A DNA stretch of 64,000 bases from Owenweeksia hongkongensis DSM 17368. Lineage in GTDB: Bacteria; Bacteroidota; Bacteroidia; Flavobacteriales; Schleiferiaceae. Under the pieces are notes generated by a model. The model searched no databases, was not told the DNA's origin, and worked only from the letters and a program-made list of their open reading frames with translations. Made by a program: the position numbers and the translations under genes. Location: positions 3,038,001-3,102,000 of the forward strand of contig NC_016599.1 of NCBI RefSeq assembly GCF_000236705.1, read 5' to 3'. This document shows, one piece after another, positions 46,584 to 54,841 of the stretch (the first letter of the stretch is position 1; each line of letters begins with the position of its first letter).

Positions 46584-47084
46584 TTAACTCAACTCAAGCT
46601 TTTGCTCTTTTTCAATCTCTACATTTTGTTGGCGGATATTTTCCAAAGAGTTTACTACGTAGTTCAACTTTTGCATAGGCACAAAGGTTAAGTTGAACTT
46701 GCGAATACGCTGAACACCGTGCTGCGTAGCTAGTGATATAGTAAGTTTTTTAGAAAGTAAGCCCTTGGTGAATTCGTAATCGTAAATAATACGTTTTGGA
46801 AATTCATAGCGAGTTTGCGCAGGTGCTTTGAAAGAGCCAAAGATCAATGATTTGGAGTGAATATGTATGATTTCATACTCATCTTCATAACTAAAATAAT
46901 TGATTCGAATACTTGCTAATAATAGGATACCAACTGCAGCAATTATTCCTGGCGTATGATTAACGAAATAGTCGCTAATTGAACCATTAATCTGGGAAAA
47001 AATTATATCTGAAACGAGAATTAATATTAGGAATAACAACAAAATACGCCACATTAAGAAATAGGCTTTGTTACTTACAATCAT
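46584..47084 (-). CDS. Membrane protein with PH-like (bPH2/YdbS-type) layout
   Basis: A 166-residue protein with two N-terminal membrane helices (about 9-28 and 38-58). A soluble, beta-rich segment follows, with YEDEYEIIHIHSKSL, EFPKRIIYDYEF and QRIRKFNLT, resembling bacterial PH domains. The last ~25 residues are a charged helix. The function is unknown. A -7 box lies 26 bases upstream at 47111. Confidence 0.72.
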   Translation of the reverse strand: MIVSNKAYFLMWRILLLFLILILVSDIIFSQINGSISDYFVNHTPGIIAAVGILLLASIRINYFSYEDEYEIIHIHSKSLIFGSFKAPAQTRYEFPKRIIYDYEFTKGLLSKKLTISLATQHGVQRIRKFNLTFVPMQKLNYVVNSLENIRQQNVEIEKEQKLELS

Positions 47085-47110
47085 AATCTTTGTCTTAAGT
47101 TTTCGTAACG

Positions 47111-47118
47111 CAAAAGTA
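47111..47118 (-). promoter_or_regulatory. -7 promoter box (TACTTTTG) of the PH-like gene
   Basis: Minus-strand TACTTTTGCG, exact TAnnTTTG, 26 bases upstream of the ATG. Confidence 0.5.
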
Positions 47119-47269
47119 TTAAGACGTAATTAATATCCTACTGTTAAACTTAGAATTTGACAACTTTAACATTTCGGTTTTAGTCCATAAAAGTCGCTAT
47201 AAAATCTTAAGTATTGGATTAACAGTTAATTGTGTTGTTTCAAATTTTAAACATGAAAAAACCCCCGAA

Positions 47270-47295
47270 TTAGTATTCGAGGGTTCAAGTTTTGG
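47270..47295 (-). terminator. Terminator after the coiled-coil lipoprotein gene
   Basis: Stem AACCC-C-CGAAT/ATTCG-A-GGGTT with a TAGT loop and one mismatch, followed on the minus strand by T6. Confidence 0.75.
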
Positions 47296-47305
47296 TCAGC
47301 TAAAA

Positions 47306-48175
47306 CTAATCAACCAAAACCACGAGATACTTAGAGGCTTTCCAGAAAGTTTCTGGCTTAGTAATCTCAAGGCTACTTACCTTATCCTCAGCTTTATTCC
47401 ACTTATATGAGTCAGATGGGTGGTTACTCACCAACTTCACATCTTTGTCTTCTGCATCTAAAGGGATTATGGTTGTTTTACGAATGTCAATTTTGGTGAA
47501 GTAATCACGGTTAAAATCTTCTGCAATGGTTTTGGTGCTTCCAATTCCGATAATTCCCCCTTTGCGGTCAACTACATCATTTTCTTGAAGATCCTTATAA
47601 GTCCCTACAGCATAGTAAGCTGAATTTAGGTCCTCGGTCTGTTCTTCAATTCTTTGTTGTTGTTTCTTAGACGTTGCAGACAAAGTGTCAAGCTTGGAAT
47701 TTAGCTTGTTCATCTCAAAGTTTTGAGCCGCCAAGTTTTCTTTCAACTCTAAAACTTGGTTGTCTTTGGTCTCAATTTCTTTGTTGAGATTAGCAACCAT
47801 CTTCTTGAACTTACCTACTTCATAGCTATATCTCTGTAGCTTATCATTAAGGTCTGCAATGGTCTTTTTGTTTTGAGATAGAAGTTCATTAATTACTTCA
47901 ACGTCTTCAAGTACTTCGTCCCTCATACTTTGAGAGTTTTCCATACCGCCTTCTTGAGCTTCTTTTATACTCTCTTCTTTCTCACGAATTCTGGCTAGGT
48001 TTTCCTGAATTTGCGAAAAGGAGCTTACGAAATCATTGATTAAAGAATCTTGCTGTTGATTCTCCATCGATAACTGTTCATTCTCGGTTTTAAGACGCGT
48101 GTTTTCTTCTTTTACCCCTTGGTTGCAAGCGATAAGAAGAGGAAAAGCAGCGGCTGCAATCATTAACTTTCTCAT
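47306..48175 (-). CDS. Coiled-coil lipoprotein (Cbp1-like adhesin family)
   Basis: A 289-residue protein with a lipoprotein signal (LLIAC, C17). A long charged coiled coil runs from about 20 to 190, with heptad-rich Glu/Leu/Lys/Gln stretches. A C-terminal compact domain of ~100 residues starts near SAYYAVGTY. This layout matches proteins annotated in Bacteroidota as Cbp1 family collagen-binding adhesins, although binding has been shown only for a few of them. The likely role is a surface- or periplasm-facing structural or stalk protein. It carries its own terminator. Confidence 0.82.
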   Translation of the reverse strand: MRKLMIAAAAFPLLIACNQGVKEENTRLKTENEQLSMENQQQDSLINDFVSSFSQIQENLARIREKEESIKEAQEGGMENSQSMRDEVLEDVEVINELLSQNKKTIADLNDKLQRYSYEVGKFKKMVANLNKEIETKDNQVLELKENLAAQNFEMNKLNSKLDTLSATSKKQQQRIEEQTEDLNSAYYAVGTYKDLQENDVVDRKGGIIGIGSTKTIAEDFNRDYFTKIDIRKTTIIPLDAEDKDVKLVSNHPSDSYKWNKAEDKVSSLEITKPETFWKASKYLVVLVD

Positions 48176-48384
48176 GGTTTTGAATTTTTATTAAACAGGT
48201 TGAAGATAAAGGAAAATCATGCCTGCCAAATGGGGTAGGTATCTCCGTGATTCAAAATGAGGGTAATTAATTGATAAGCAGTCTTTTAAATTTTATCTAT
48301 GAAAAGCTAAACCATGTTTTGGCTCTAAAAACTGTTTCTTAGCTGGAGCACTTTGAGGAAAATATCCTCACCAATTTGAGGCTT

Positions 48385-50010
48385 TTATTGATTGTTTCTG
48401 AAGTAATTTATTAGTCCAGCGGTTGAAGAATCATGAATTGTAAGAGGACTTTCATCTTTTAGTTTTGGTAAAATGGATTTTGCTAAAGATTTGCCAAGCT
48501 CTACACCCCACTGGTCAAAAGAGAAAATATTCCAAATGACACCTTGAGTAAAAATCTTGTGCTCATAGCAAGCTATGAGTTTGCCTAAACTTTCTGGTGT
48601 AAGTTTAGGGGCAACTATTGAAGTTGTTGGTTTATTGCCATCAAATACTTTAAACGGAATAAGGTTCTCGGCTACATTTTCACTTTCCAGTTCACCTTTG
48701 GTTTTCCCTTTCATTAAGGCTTCGGTTTGCGCAAAAAAGTTGGACATCAACTTTTGGTGATGATCTGGTTTGTCATAATTTGACTGGGCAAAACCTATAA
48801 AGTCGCATGGAATGAGTCGGGTTCCTTGATGGATTAGTTGAAAGAAAGCATGCTGACCATTTGTTCCAGGTTGCCCCCAAATAATAGGTCCTGTTTGATA
48901 GTCGATTTTCTTCCCATTTCTATCTACACTTTTGCCATTACTTTCCATATTCCCTTGTTGGAAATATGCAGCAAATCGATGCATATTTTGATTGTAGGGA
49001 ATTATTGCCTCTGATTCACTATTCCAAAAGTTAGTGTACCAAATGCCAATGGCCGCCATTAGTACAGGAGCATTTTCATGAAAACTTGCTGTTGTGAAAT
49101 GTTTGTCCATTTCAAAAGCTCCTTTAAGTAAGGCTTCAAAATTTTCATATCCTAAACCACAGCAAAGTGAAAGACCGATAGGAGACCAAAGTGAGTACCT
49201 TCCTCCAACCCAATCCCAAAAGCCAAACATGTTTTCTATGTCAATACCAAAGTCTTCAACAGCGGTTTGGTTAGTGCTTACAGCCACAAAGTGTTTTGAT
49301 ACATCGGATTGTTTCCCTCCATTTTGCAAAAACCAAACCTTTGCGCTATTGGCATTAGTCATGGTTTCTTGGGTGGTAAAGGTTTTGGAGGCAATTATAA
49401 AAAGTGTGGTCTCGGGATTTAGATTTTTAATCTTCTCGAACAAATGAGCTGCATCCACATTAGAGACGAAGTGGCAAGCAATATGATTAATTTGATATGG
49501 GCTGAGCGCGTCATATACCATGGATGGTCCAAGACTTGATCCACCGATTCCAATATTTACAATATCCGAGATTTTTTTATCGGAATAACCTTTCCACTCA
49601 CCACTAATTATCCTTTTTGAAAAGGATTTCATCTTATCACGAAGGGCCTGTACCTCAGGCATAACGTCTACTCTGTCAACTATTATGGGTTGGGCATCAA
49701 AATTGCGTAATGCTGTGTGCAAAACGGCACGACCTTCCGTTTCATTGATTTTTTTTCCTTCAAATTGTGCTTTGATAGCTTCGGGCAAACCGCACTCATC
49801 AAAGAGTTCTTTTAGGAGTTTTAGCGTTTTTTTGGTGATAATATTCTTAGAGAAGTCAAATAGAATGCCTTCAGCTTCCAAAGAAAATTCCTTGAAACGG
49901 ATAGAATCATTAAGGAACCAATCGCGCATGTGCTGAGTAGATAACTCAGATTGGTGGTCCTTAAGCTGTTGCCAAACGTTAGTTTGTGTAGGGTTAGTTC
50001 TTGGTAGCAT
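48385..50010 (-). CDS. pgi: Glucose-6-phosphate isomerase
   Basis: A 541-residue enzyme that interconverts glucose-6-phosphate and fructose-6-phosphate. Motifs: [20 protein letters not shown], the family signature region VGGRYSLWS, catalytic Glu in the NMESNGKSV stretch and the [11 protein letters not shown] segment. The start is the ATG at 50010. The GTG at 50019 would lie nearly at the transcript start because the -7 box is only 9 bases upstream of it. Length is normal for the E. coli-like class. Confidence 0.96.
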   Translation of the reverse strand: MLPRTNPTQTNVWQQLKDHQSELSTQHMRDWFLNDSIRFKEFSLEAEGILFDFSKNIITKKTLKLLKELFDECGLPEAIKAQFEGKKINETEGRAVLHTALRNFDAQPIIVDRVDVMPEVQALRDKMKSFSKRIISGEWKGYSDKKISDIVNIGIGGSSLGPSMVYDALSPYQINHIACHFVSNVDAAHLFEKIKNLNPETTLFIIASKTFTTQETMTNANSAKVWFLQNGGKQSDVSKHFVAVSTNQTAVEDFGIDIENMFGFWDWVGGRYSLWSPIGLSLCCGLGYENFEALLKGAFEMDKHFTTASFHENAPVLMAAIGIWYTNFWNSESEAIIPYNQNMHRFAAYFQQGNMESNGKSVDRNGKKIDYQTGPIIWGQPGTNGQHAFFQLIHQGTRLIPCDFIGFAQSNYDKPDHHQKLMSNFFAQTEALMKGKTKGELESENVAENLIPFKVFDGNKPTTSIVAPKLTPESLGKLIACYEHKIFTQGVIWNIFSFDQWGVELGKSLAKSILPKLKDESPLTIHDSSTAGLINYFRNNQ

Positions 50011-50027
50011 AAATAGCACTATTTTCG

Positions 50028-50035
50028 CAAAAATA
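50028..50035 (-). promoter_or_regulatory. -7 promoter box (TATTTTTG) of pgi
   Basis: Minus-strand TATTTTTGCG, exact TAnnTTTG, 17 bases before the ATG at 50010. It decides between the GTG and ATG starts. Confidence 0.55.
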
Positions 50036-50095
50036 GTTTTTGATTGTGAACGGAATCGAAATCATACAGGGATAAATATTATTAAATTTTTTAGA

Positions 50096-51199
50096 ATGAG
50101 CAGTACAATTGCTACAGTTAGATTTCCTCGACCGAATAAAGAATCGTTTAGAACCATCCTTTCTAAGCGTGTGAAGGAATATTTTGAGGAGAATGAAATC
50201 TCAAGCAAAGCGAATGGAAAAATGGTTATTAAGACCATTGGAATGTTGTCTTTGTATTTTGTTCCTTACATATTAATGTTAACCTTAAACCCTGGTGTTT
50301 GGGGTGTTTTGGGGCTCTTTTTTATTATGGGCTTCGGTATGTCAGGTATCGGAATGGGCGTAATGCACGATGCTATCCATGGAGCTTATGCTTCTAACAG
50401 ACATGTAAATCGTTGGTTGGGCGCAACTATCTATTTGATTAGCGGAAACGCAGCAAACTGGAGAGTGCAACATAATATACTTCACCACACATTTACCAAT
50501 ATAGAAGGAATGGATGAGGATATGGAAAGCTCAGGTCTTATTAGAATGCATCCTTCTCAGGAATGGAAAAAGATGCACAAGTTTCAGGTTTGGTATACTC
50601 CTTTAGTGTATGGTATACTTACGTTAAATTGGGTTACGGCAAAAGATTTTAAGCAACTTATAAAATACTACAAGCGTGGTGTAGGTGGTCATTCTGCTGA
50701 AAGCATAAAGAAGGAGTGGGTAATTTTGATCTTCACGAAGATTCTTTACTTCACATTATTTATGGCGCTTCCACTTATATTGGTGCCGGTTGCATGGTAC
50801 TGGATTATTCTGGGATTTGTAATTATGCACGTTACTTCAGGTATCATTTTGAGCTTTGTATTTCAGCTAGCCCACATGGTAGAAGGTGTAGAAAACATGC
50901 CTATGCCAGAGAATGGAATGGCCGAAGATGAATGGATGGAGCACCAGTTGAGAACAACAGCAGATTTCGCTAGAGGTAATAAACTTATCAATTGGTACGT
51001 AGGTGGATTGAACTATCAAGTGGAGCACCATTTGTTCCCCACTATTTGTCATATTCACTACCCAGCTATTTCTGAAATAGTGAAGAAAACGGCAGCCGAG
51101 TTTGACTTGCCGTATAAAGAATATAGAAGATTATCAGATGCATTAGGAGCGCATATGCGCCACCTTGCAGCTATGGCTCAAGAGCCAAAAATGGCTTAG
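50096..51199 (+). CDS. Membrane fatty acid desaturase (front-end/acyl-lipid type)
   Basis: A 367-residue di-iron desaturase. Three histidine boxes: HDAIH (91-95), HNILHH (126-131) and QVEHH (308-312). The Q-x2-HH third box is characteristic of front-end/linoleoyl-type desaturases. Membrane helices lie at about 45-90 and 215-265. It inserts a cis double bond into membrane acyl chains and would adjust fluidity, for example in the cold. The 3' end overlaps the convergent NifU-like gene by 4 bases, with a small hairpin across both stops. Confidence 0.94.
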   Translation: MSSTIATVRFPRPNKESFRTILSKRVKEYFEENEISSKANGKMVIKTIGMLSLYFVPYILMLTLNPGVWGVLGLFFIMGFGMSGIGMGVMHDAIHGAYASNRHVNRWLGATIYLISGNAANWRVQHNILHHTFTNIEGMDEDMESSGLIRMHPSQEWKKMHKFQVWYTPLVYGILTLNWVTAKDFKQLIKYYKRGVGGHSAESIKKEWVILIFTKILYFTLFMALPLILVPVAWYWIILGFVIMHVTSGIILSFVFQLAHMVEGVENMPMPENGMAEDEWMEHQLRTTADFARGNKLINWYVGGLNYQVEHHLFPTICHIHYPAISEIVKKTAAEFDLPYKEYRRLSDALGAHMRHLAAMAQEPKMA

Positions 51200-51205
51200 C
51201 CATTT
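51189..51205. other. Hairpin spanning the overlapping convergent stop codons
   Basis: AAATGGC-TTA-GCCATTT is a perfect seven-pair hairpin that contains the stop codons of both convergent genes. It has only a short T tract on either side, so it is at best a weak two-way terminator. Confidence 0.45.
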
Positions 51206-51837
51206 ACAGCTTCCACGGTACGAATCTGTCCCGGAAGCATTTCTTGTAGTAAGTTCTGGATGCCTTGTTTCAATGTCATAGTTGAAGAAGGGCATCCGGA
51301 GCATGCTCCCTGAAGCAGAACTTTCACTGCGCCATCCTCATACTTTAAGAATTTAATGTTACCACCATCTGAAGCTACAGCTGGTTTAACGTACTCATCA
51401 AGAAGAGAGGCGATTTTCTTTTCAATTTCCTCCCATTCAGCAGGGTCTTTTTCGTCTGGATGGGCTACGCTGCTTGAGCTTTCTGAAGTTCCAGCTTCAG
51501 TGCTGTCTTCAGCTTGAGCCGAATAACTTGCGCTAAGCACTTCATTGCCGTTGGCTAAAAATTCTCTCAGCATTTCACGAACCTCCATGGTTACATCTTC
51601 CCACTCTACGATGTCATATTTTGTAATGGCCACATAATTGCCAGAAATGAATACCTCTTTCACAAAAGGGAAGTGGAAAAGTTTTACAGCTAGAGGTGAA
51701 GGTTGTGCTTCCTCAATATTTTTGAACTCTACCATATCTTGCTCAATAAGCCTCTTGTTGGCTACAAACTTCAATACAGCAGGGTTTGGAGTCATTTCTC
51801 CGTAAATGCTTACTGGCACCTTTTTCATTTCTTCCAT
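51196..51837 (-). CDS. NifU-like iron-sulfur cluster scaffold protein (Nfu type)
   Basis: A 213-residue two-domain protein. The N-terminal Nfu_N domain opens PVSIYGEMTPNPAVLKF. A Ser/Glu-rich linker (about 100-125) leads to the C-terminal NifU domain with the cluster-binding CxxC (C179, C182) in GACSGCPSS. It receives and delivers 4Fe-4S clusters. The start is set at 51837 (MEEMKK) because a TATCTTTG box at 51853-51860 overlaps the ORF start at 51855 and puts the transcript start downstream of it. Confidence 0.94.
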   Translation of the reverse strand: MEEMKKVPVSIYGEMTPNPAVLKFVANKRLIEQDMVEFKNIEEAQPSPLAVKLFHFPFVKEVFISGNYVAITKYDIVEWEDVTMEVREMLREFLANGNEVLSASYSAQAEDSTEAGTSESSSSVAHPDEKDPAEWEEIEKKIASLLDEYVKPAVASDGGNIKFLKYEDGAVKVLLQGACSGCPSSTMTLKQGIQNLLQEMLPGQIRTVEAVNG

Positions 51838-51852
51838 GGCAAATAATTTTTG

Positions 51853-51860
51853 CAAAGATA
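51853..51860 (-). promoter_or_regulatory. -7 promoter box (TATCTTTG) of the NifU-like gene
   Basis: Minus-strand TATCTTTGCA, exact TAnnTTTGC, 15 bases before the ATG. Confidence 0.6.
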
Positions 51861-51871
51861 CAAGGCAATAG

Positions 51872-51898
51872 TTGCATCGAGCATTCTAATTACTTTTG
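51872..51898 (+). promoter_or_regulatory. Promoter of the gamma-carbonic anhydrase gene
   Basis: TTG (51872-51874), 16 bases, TACTTTTG (51891-51898). The ATG follows 27 bases later. It runs divergently from the NifU-like promoter 30 bases away. Confidence 0.6.
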
Positions 51899-51925
51899 TT
51901 TGACAATTCATAAGAATAATCAATA

Positions 51926-52438
51926 ATGGCGATAGTAAAAGAAGTAAACGGCAAGAGACCAACAATGGGTAAGGACTGTTTTATAGCAGAAAATGCAACC
52001 CTACTTGGTGATATTCAAATGGGTGATGAGTGCAGTATTTGGTATGGAGCGGTGGTTCGTGGTGACGTGCATTATGTGAAAATGGGAAACAAAGTGAACG
52101 TTCAGGATAATGCGACCTTGCATTGTACCTACCAAAAGCATCCTCTTAATATTGGTAATAATGTTTCCATCGGGCACAATGCTATTGCACATGGTTGCAC
52201 CATTCATGATAATGTACTGATAGGAATGGGCGCGATAGTGATGGATGCTTGTGTTGTAGAAAGCAATTCAATAGTCGCTGCTGGGGCCGTGGTGTTGGAA
52301 GGCACACACATTGAATCGGGAAGCATTTATGCAGGAGTGCCTGCCAAAAAAGTAAAGGACATTACCCCTGAGCTAATTTCTGGTGAGATTGACCGTATAG
52401 CCAATAACTATGTAATGTATAGTGGTTGGCTTAAATAG
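51926..52438 (+). CDS. Gamma-type carbonic anhydrase-like protein (left-handed beta-helix)
   Basis: A 170-residue left-handed beta-helix protein with hexapeptide repeats and the three zinc histidines of the gamma class: H66 (TLHCTYQ), H84 and H89 (GHNAIAHG, H-x4-H). Many homologues in this family (YrdA/PaaY-like) lack measurable carbonic anhydrase activity, so the function is only probable. It is separated from the convergent S41 gene by one base, with no clear terminator. Confidence 0.93.
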   Translation: MAIVKEVNGKRPTMGKDCFIAENATLLGDIQMGDECSIWYGAVVRGDVHYVKMGNKVNVQDNATLHCTYQKHPLNIGNNVSIGHNAIAHGCTIHDNVLIGMGAIVMDACVVESNSIVAAGAVVLEGTHIESGSIYAGVPAKKVKDITPELISGEIDRIANNYVMYSGWLK

Positions 52439-52439
52439 G

Positions 52440-53450
52440 TTACTCTAATACCCTTAGTGCCGTTTCTAAAATATCGTCCTTGCCTTCGGCCATTCGCGCT
52501 TCAGTATTGTGTGCTACTACATCAGGGGGGATACCCATTTCTATGTCATAATAGGAATTAGCGTCAATAGGGATAAGTGAGCGAGTTGCCGAGAAGCGGT
52601 AGGTCCATCCATTAGGCAATTCGCTATCTACAGGAATTCCACCGCCACCACCGGTTTGATCTCCTATTAAAGTGATATTATCAAATGGATACAATATAGC
52701 CGCAAAGGTATTGGTGGCAGAATAGCATCGCCTGTTGATGAGTACGGCTACCTCGCCATCATAGTGAGCGTAGGAGGTGGCTGGTCTTAATGTGTAGCTT
52801 AAAGAATTGCCAAAATCATCACGGCCAGGGCCCATTTTCTCAGAGGTGATAAGCACTTGCTTTTCAGAGTCAATTAGACTTTGTGCCAAAATAAAGGCAT
52901 TATTTAGTACACCTCCTCCGTTATTACGCACATCAAAAATTAGCCCTTTGGTCCCTTTCATATAGTTGATTGCAGCATTCAAATTTTCTACACTAAACCC
53001 AGAGGAAAAGCTTTCATAATAAATATACCCTATAGAGTCGATAATGGTGTATTTCAAACCACCTGCAATACGATAGTCATCTTTGAGGTAGTTGCGCTCC
53101 AATACTTCGTAATCAAAATTGTCAGGAAATCCCAAGTACCAATTCCAGTTTCTGCTTAGGTTAAATGGTGATACTAAATTCACGTGACCGTCTTCCAGGT
53201 CGTAAAGCATACTGTCCATTATGGTAAATAAATCAGTGTTGCTTATATCGTCAGTTACCATTGGTTCGTAGTGGTTTCGGATACTGTCCCAATTGATGTT
53301 TTTCAATCCCAAAAAGCTGTATTTCTCATTTATGGTATTCCACAAAATGTCAAAATTTTCTTGAGGGTTATCCGCGGGGTTGTCATCCATCATCATTTTT
53401 TCGCATGAAGCGAAAAGTGGAAGCAACAATAGAAGTATATACTTTTTCAA
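52440..53450 (-). CDS. S41-family peptidase, lipoprotein (TSP-type without Lys dyad)
   Basis: A 336-residue lipoprotein (LFASC, C16). The S41 core has DGHV with H89, FDVRNNGGG (172-180) and RRCYSATNTF with the presumed nucleophile S244, followed by GDQTGGGGG. There is no YGKG lysine, so it belongs to the non-CtpA branch (Tricorn/IRBP-like), in which Ser acts with other residues. There is no PDZ domain. Its start overlaps the upstream outer-membrane gene by 4 bases (ATGA), so it is cotranslated. The substrate is unknown. Confidence 0.92.
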   Translation of the reverse strand: MKKYILLLLLPLFASCEKMMMDDNPADNPQENFDILWNTINEKYSFLGLKNINWDSIRNHYEPMVTDDISNTDLFTIMDSMLYDLEDGHVNLVSPFNLSRNWNWYLGFPDNFDYEVLERNYLKDDYRIAGGLKYTIIDSIGYIYYESFSSGFSVENLNAAINYMKGTKGLIFDVRNNGGGVLNNAFILAQSLIDSEKQVLITSEKMGPGRDDFGNSLSYTLRPATSYAHYDGEVAVLINRRCYSATNTFAAILYPFDNITLIGDQTGGGGGIPVDSELPNGWTYRFSATRSLIPIDANSYYDIEMGIPPDVVAHNTEARMAEGKDDILETALRVLE

Positions 53451-54205
53451 AACTTAAATACGGTTGAGATGGATAATTGATGTGTGGCAATCTGCACCTT
53501 GTTTAGTAGGTCTAGTTGAGAGTAATCCCAGTTATAGCTAAGGCGCAGTTGATTCCCGCCTTTCAAAGTCCATATTAGGTCTGCCCTGGAGTCGATTGTA
53601 TAGTAATCTCCCCAAAAGGCAAATCCCTTGTTGCTAATCTGTTCATTAAGAAAAGGTTTTACATAACCAGGCCGGAGGTAATATGTGCCAAAAGGTAAAC
53701 CTAGTTGATAGTTAAATGTAAAGTTTTTGCTGAAAAACTCAAATGGCTTTTGCACTGAGATGATAGGTCCAAAGGAAAATAAGCCTGTGTAGTTCACACT
53801 ACTATTTCCGTAGCGACTGTGTTCGCGATAGTCCCAAGTGTTGTGGGAAAGAATACCAGCAAAAATCGTCCAATCATTTTTGGTGTAAATGCGCCTTGAC
53901 AGATGATATGTGGCACGACCCAGAATTGTGAGTGTATTTCTATACCCACTTTCAGGGTTTACATCAGGGTATTGTTGACCCGCAAGACCTGCAATGTCAA
54001 GCATACTGATCCACTTTTCATTTTGGTAATAATAACCGATGCCAATTCGGCCTAAATTTCCGGAGTAACTAACTGGAGAAAGAGATACATCTTTTACTGT
54101 TTCAAAACCATAGCCCAAACTAAAAGGCATGTAGTGGCCTGCGGGCTGAGCTTTGACGATAAGACAGAAAAAGGTAAATGTGAAAGTGAGGAATAATGTC
54201 TTCAA
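53447..54205 (-). CDS. Predicted outer-membrane beta-barrel protein, unknown
   Basis: A 252-residue protein with a signal peptide (1-19, ending IVKAQ). The mature part has alternating aromatic/polar strands (IGIGYYYQNEKWISML, RATYHLSRRIYTKND, ...) and ends with an aromatic residue (STVFKF), the classic C-terminal beta-strand of outer-membrane barrels. No family is recognised. It is cotranscribed with the S41 lipoprotein, suggesting a protease-barrel partnership. Confidence 0.78.
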   Translation of the reverse strand: MKTLFLTFTFTFFCLIVKAQPAGHYMPFSLGYGFETVKDVSLSPVSYSGNLGRIGIGYYYQNEKWISMLDIAGLAGQQYPDVNPESGYRNTLTILGRATYHLSRRIYTKNDWTIFAGILSHNTWDYREHSRYGNSSVNYTGLFSFGPIISVQKPFEFFSKNFTFNYQLGLPFGTYYLRPGYVKPFLNEQISNKGFAFWGDYYTIDSRADLIWTLKGGNQLRLSYNWDYSQLDLLNKVQIATHQLSISTVFKF

Positions 54206-54217
54206 TTACAGGTGTCT

Positions 54218-54243
54218 AAGATTATGGCAACGAATATAATCTT
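54218..54243. other. Inverted repeat between the barrel gene and the type B domain gene
   Basis: AAGATTAT/ATAATCTT, eight pairs around a 10-base loop. It is not followed by a T-run on the minus strand; it may be an operator or a weak terminator. Confidence 0.35.
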
Positions 54244-54272
54244 AAAATGGAAATCCGAGAAAATGGTTTCGA

Positions 54273-54698
54273 TTAACGGATAACTACAACGGTACCTTGA
54301 TTCTTAAACTCTTCAATTTCTTGAGATCCTTGAAGGGTTTTTACTTTAGCATAAGCGGCCCACATGTACACTCCCTGTAGTACTTCTTTACCGTCAGCGG
54401 TGCCATCCCAAGCAGTGCCTTTTTCCATTGAGTTAGTCTCATAAATAAGGCGCCCCCAGCGATCAAATATTTTCATATTGAATTCGAGCACTTGGCAATT
54501 TTCGCCATGCTTTACTTCAAATAGGTCATTAATATTATCTCCATTGGGAGTAAAAGCATTGGGGATAAATACATTACAAAACATTGTACTCCCCGCAGAA
54601 TTTAGATTGGGAGTTGAAATTCCTTTTTGCGCAGAAGCTTGATTAAAGCTAAGTGTGAGCGTAGTTATAAAGGCGAGTATGTATCCTAGGCGTTTCAT
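54273..54698 (-). CDS. Nearly free-standing type B T9SS (gliding/CHU_C) C-terminal domain
   Basis: A 141-residue protein: signal peptide (1-23, ending ASAQ), about 20 residues, then a complete type B sorting domain: IPNAFTPNGDNINDLFEV, IFDRWGRLIYE and a final GTVVVIR. Normally this domain is the tail of a large secreted protein; here it forms nearly the whole product. It may be the remnant of a larger gene, a small cargo, or a regulator or adaptor of the T9SS. A TATATTTG box lies just upstream at 54709-54716. Confidence 0.85.
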   Translation of the reverse strand: MKRLGYILAFITTLTLSFNQASAQKGISTPNLNSAGSTMFCNVFIPNAFTPNGDNINDLFEVKHGENCQVLEFNMKIFDRWGRLIYETNSMEKGTAWDGTADGKEVLQGVYMWAAYAKVKTLQGSQEIEEFKNQGTVVVIR

Positions 54699-54708
54699 AG
54701 TATGGTAA

Positions 54709-54716
54709 CAAATATA
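54709..54716 (-). promoter_or_regulatory. -7 promoter box (TATATTTG) of the type B domain gene
   Basis: Exact TAnnTTTG match on the minus strand, 10 bases before the ATG. Confidence 0.45.
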
Positions 54717-54841
54717 GACAAATACTCTATAAAAACTGTACCACTGCTTTAAGGACAGGGAGGTACTTATTAAAGGGTGCTTGTGACCTACTTTGCGATG
54801 AGTAAGTCAAATTTAATGCAATACGCGGTAGAGCGAATTTT

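Noticed and set aside
49094-49447. 117-codon open frame antisense to pgi
   Set aside because: Shadow of pgi with no independent start signal or domain.
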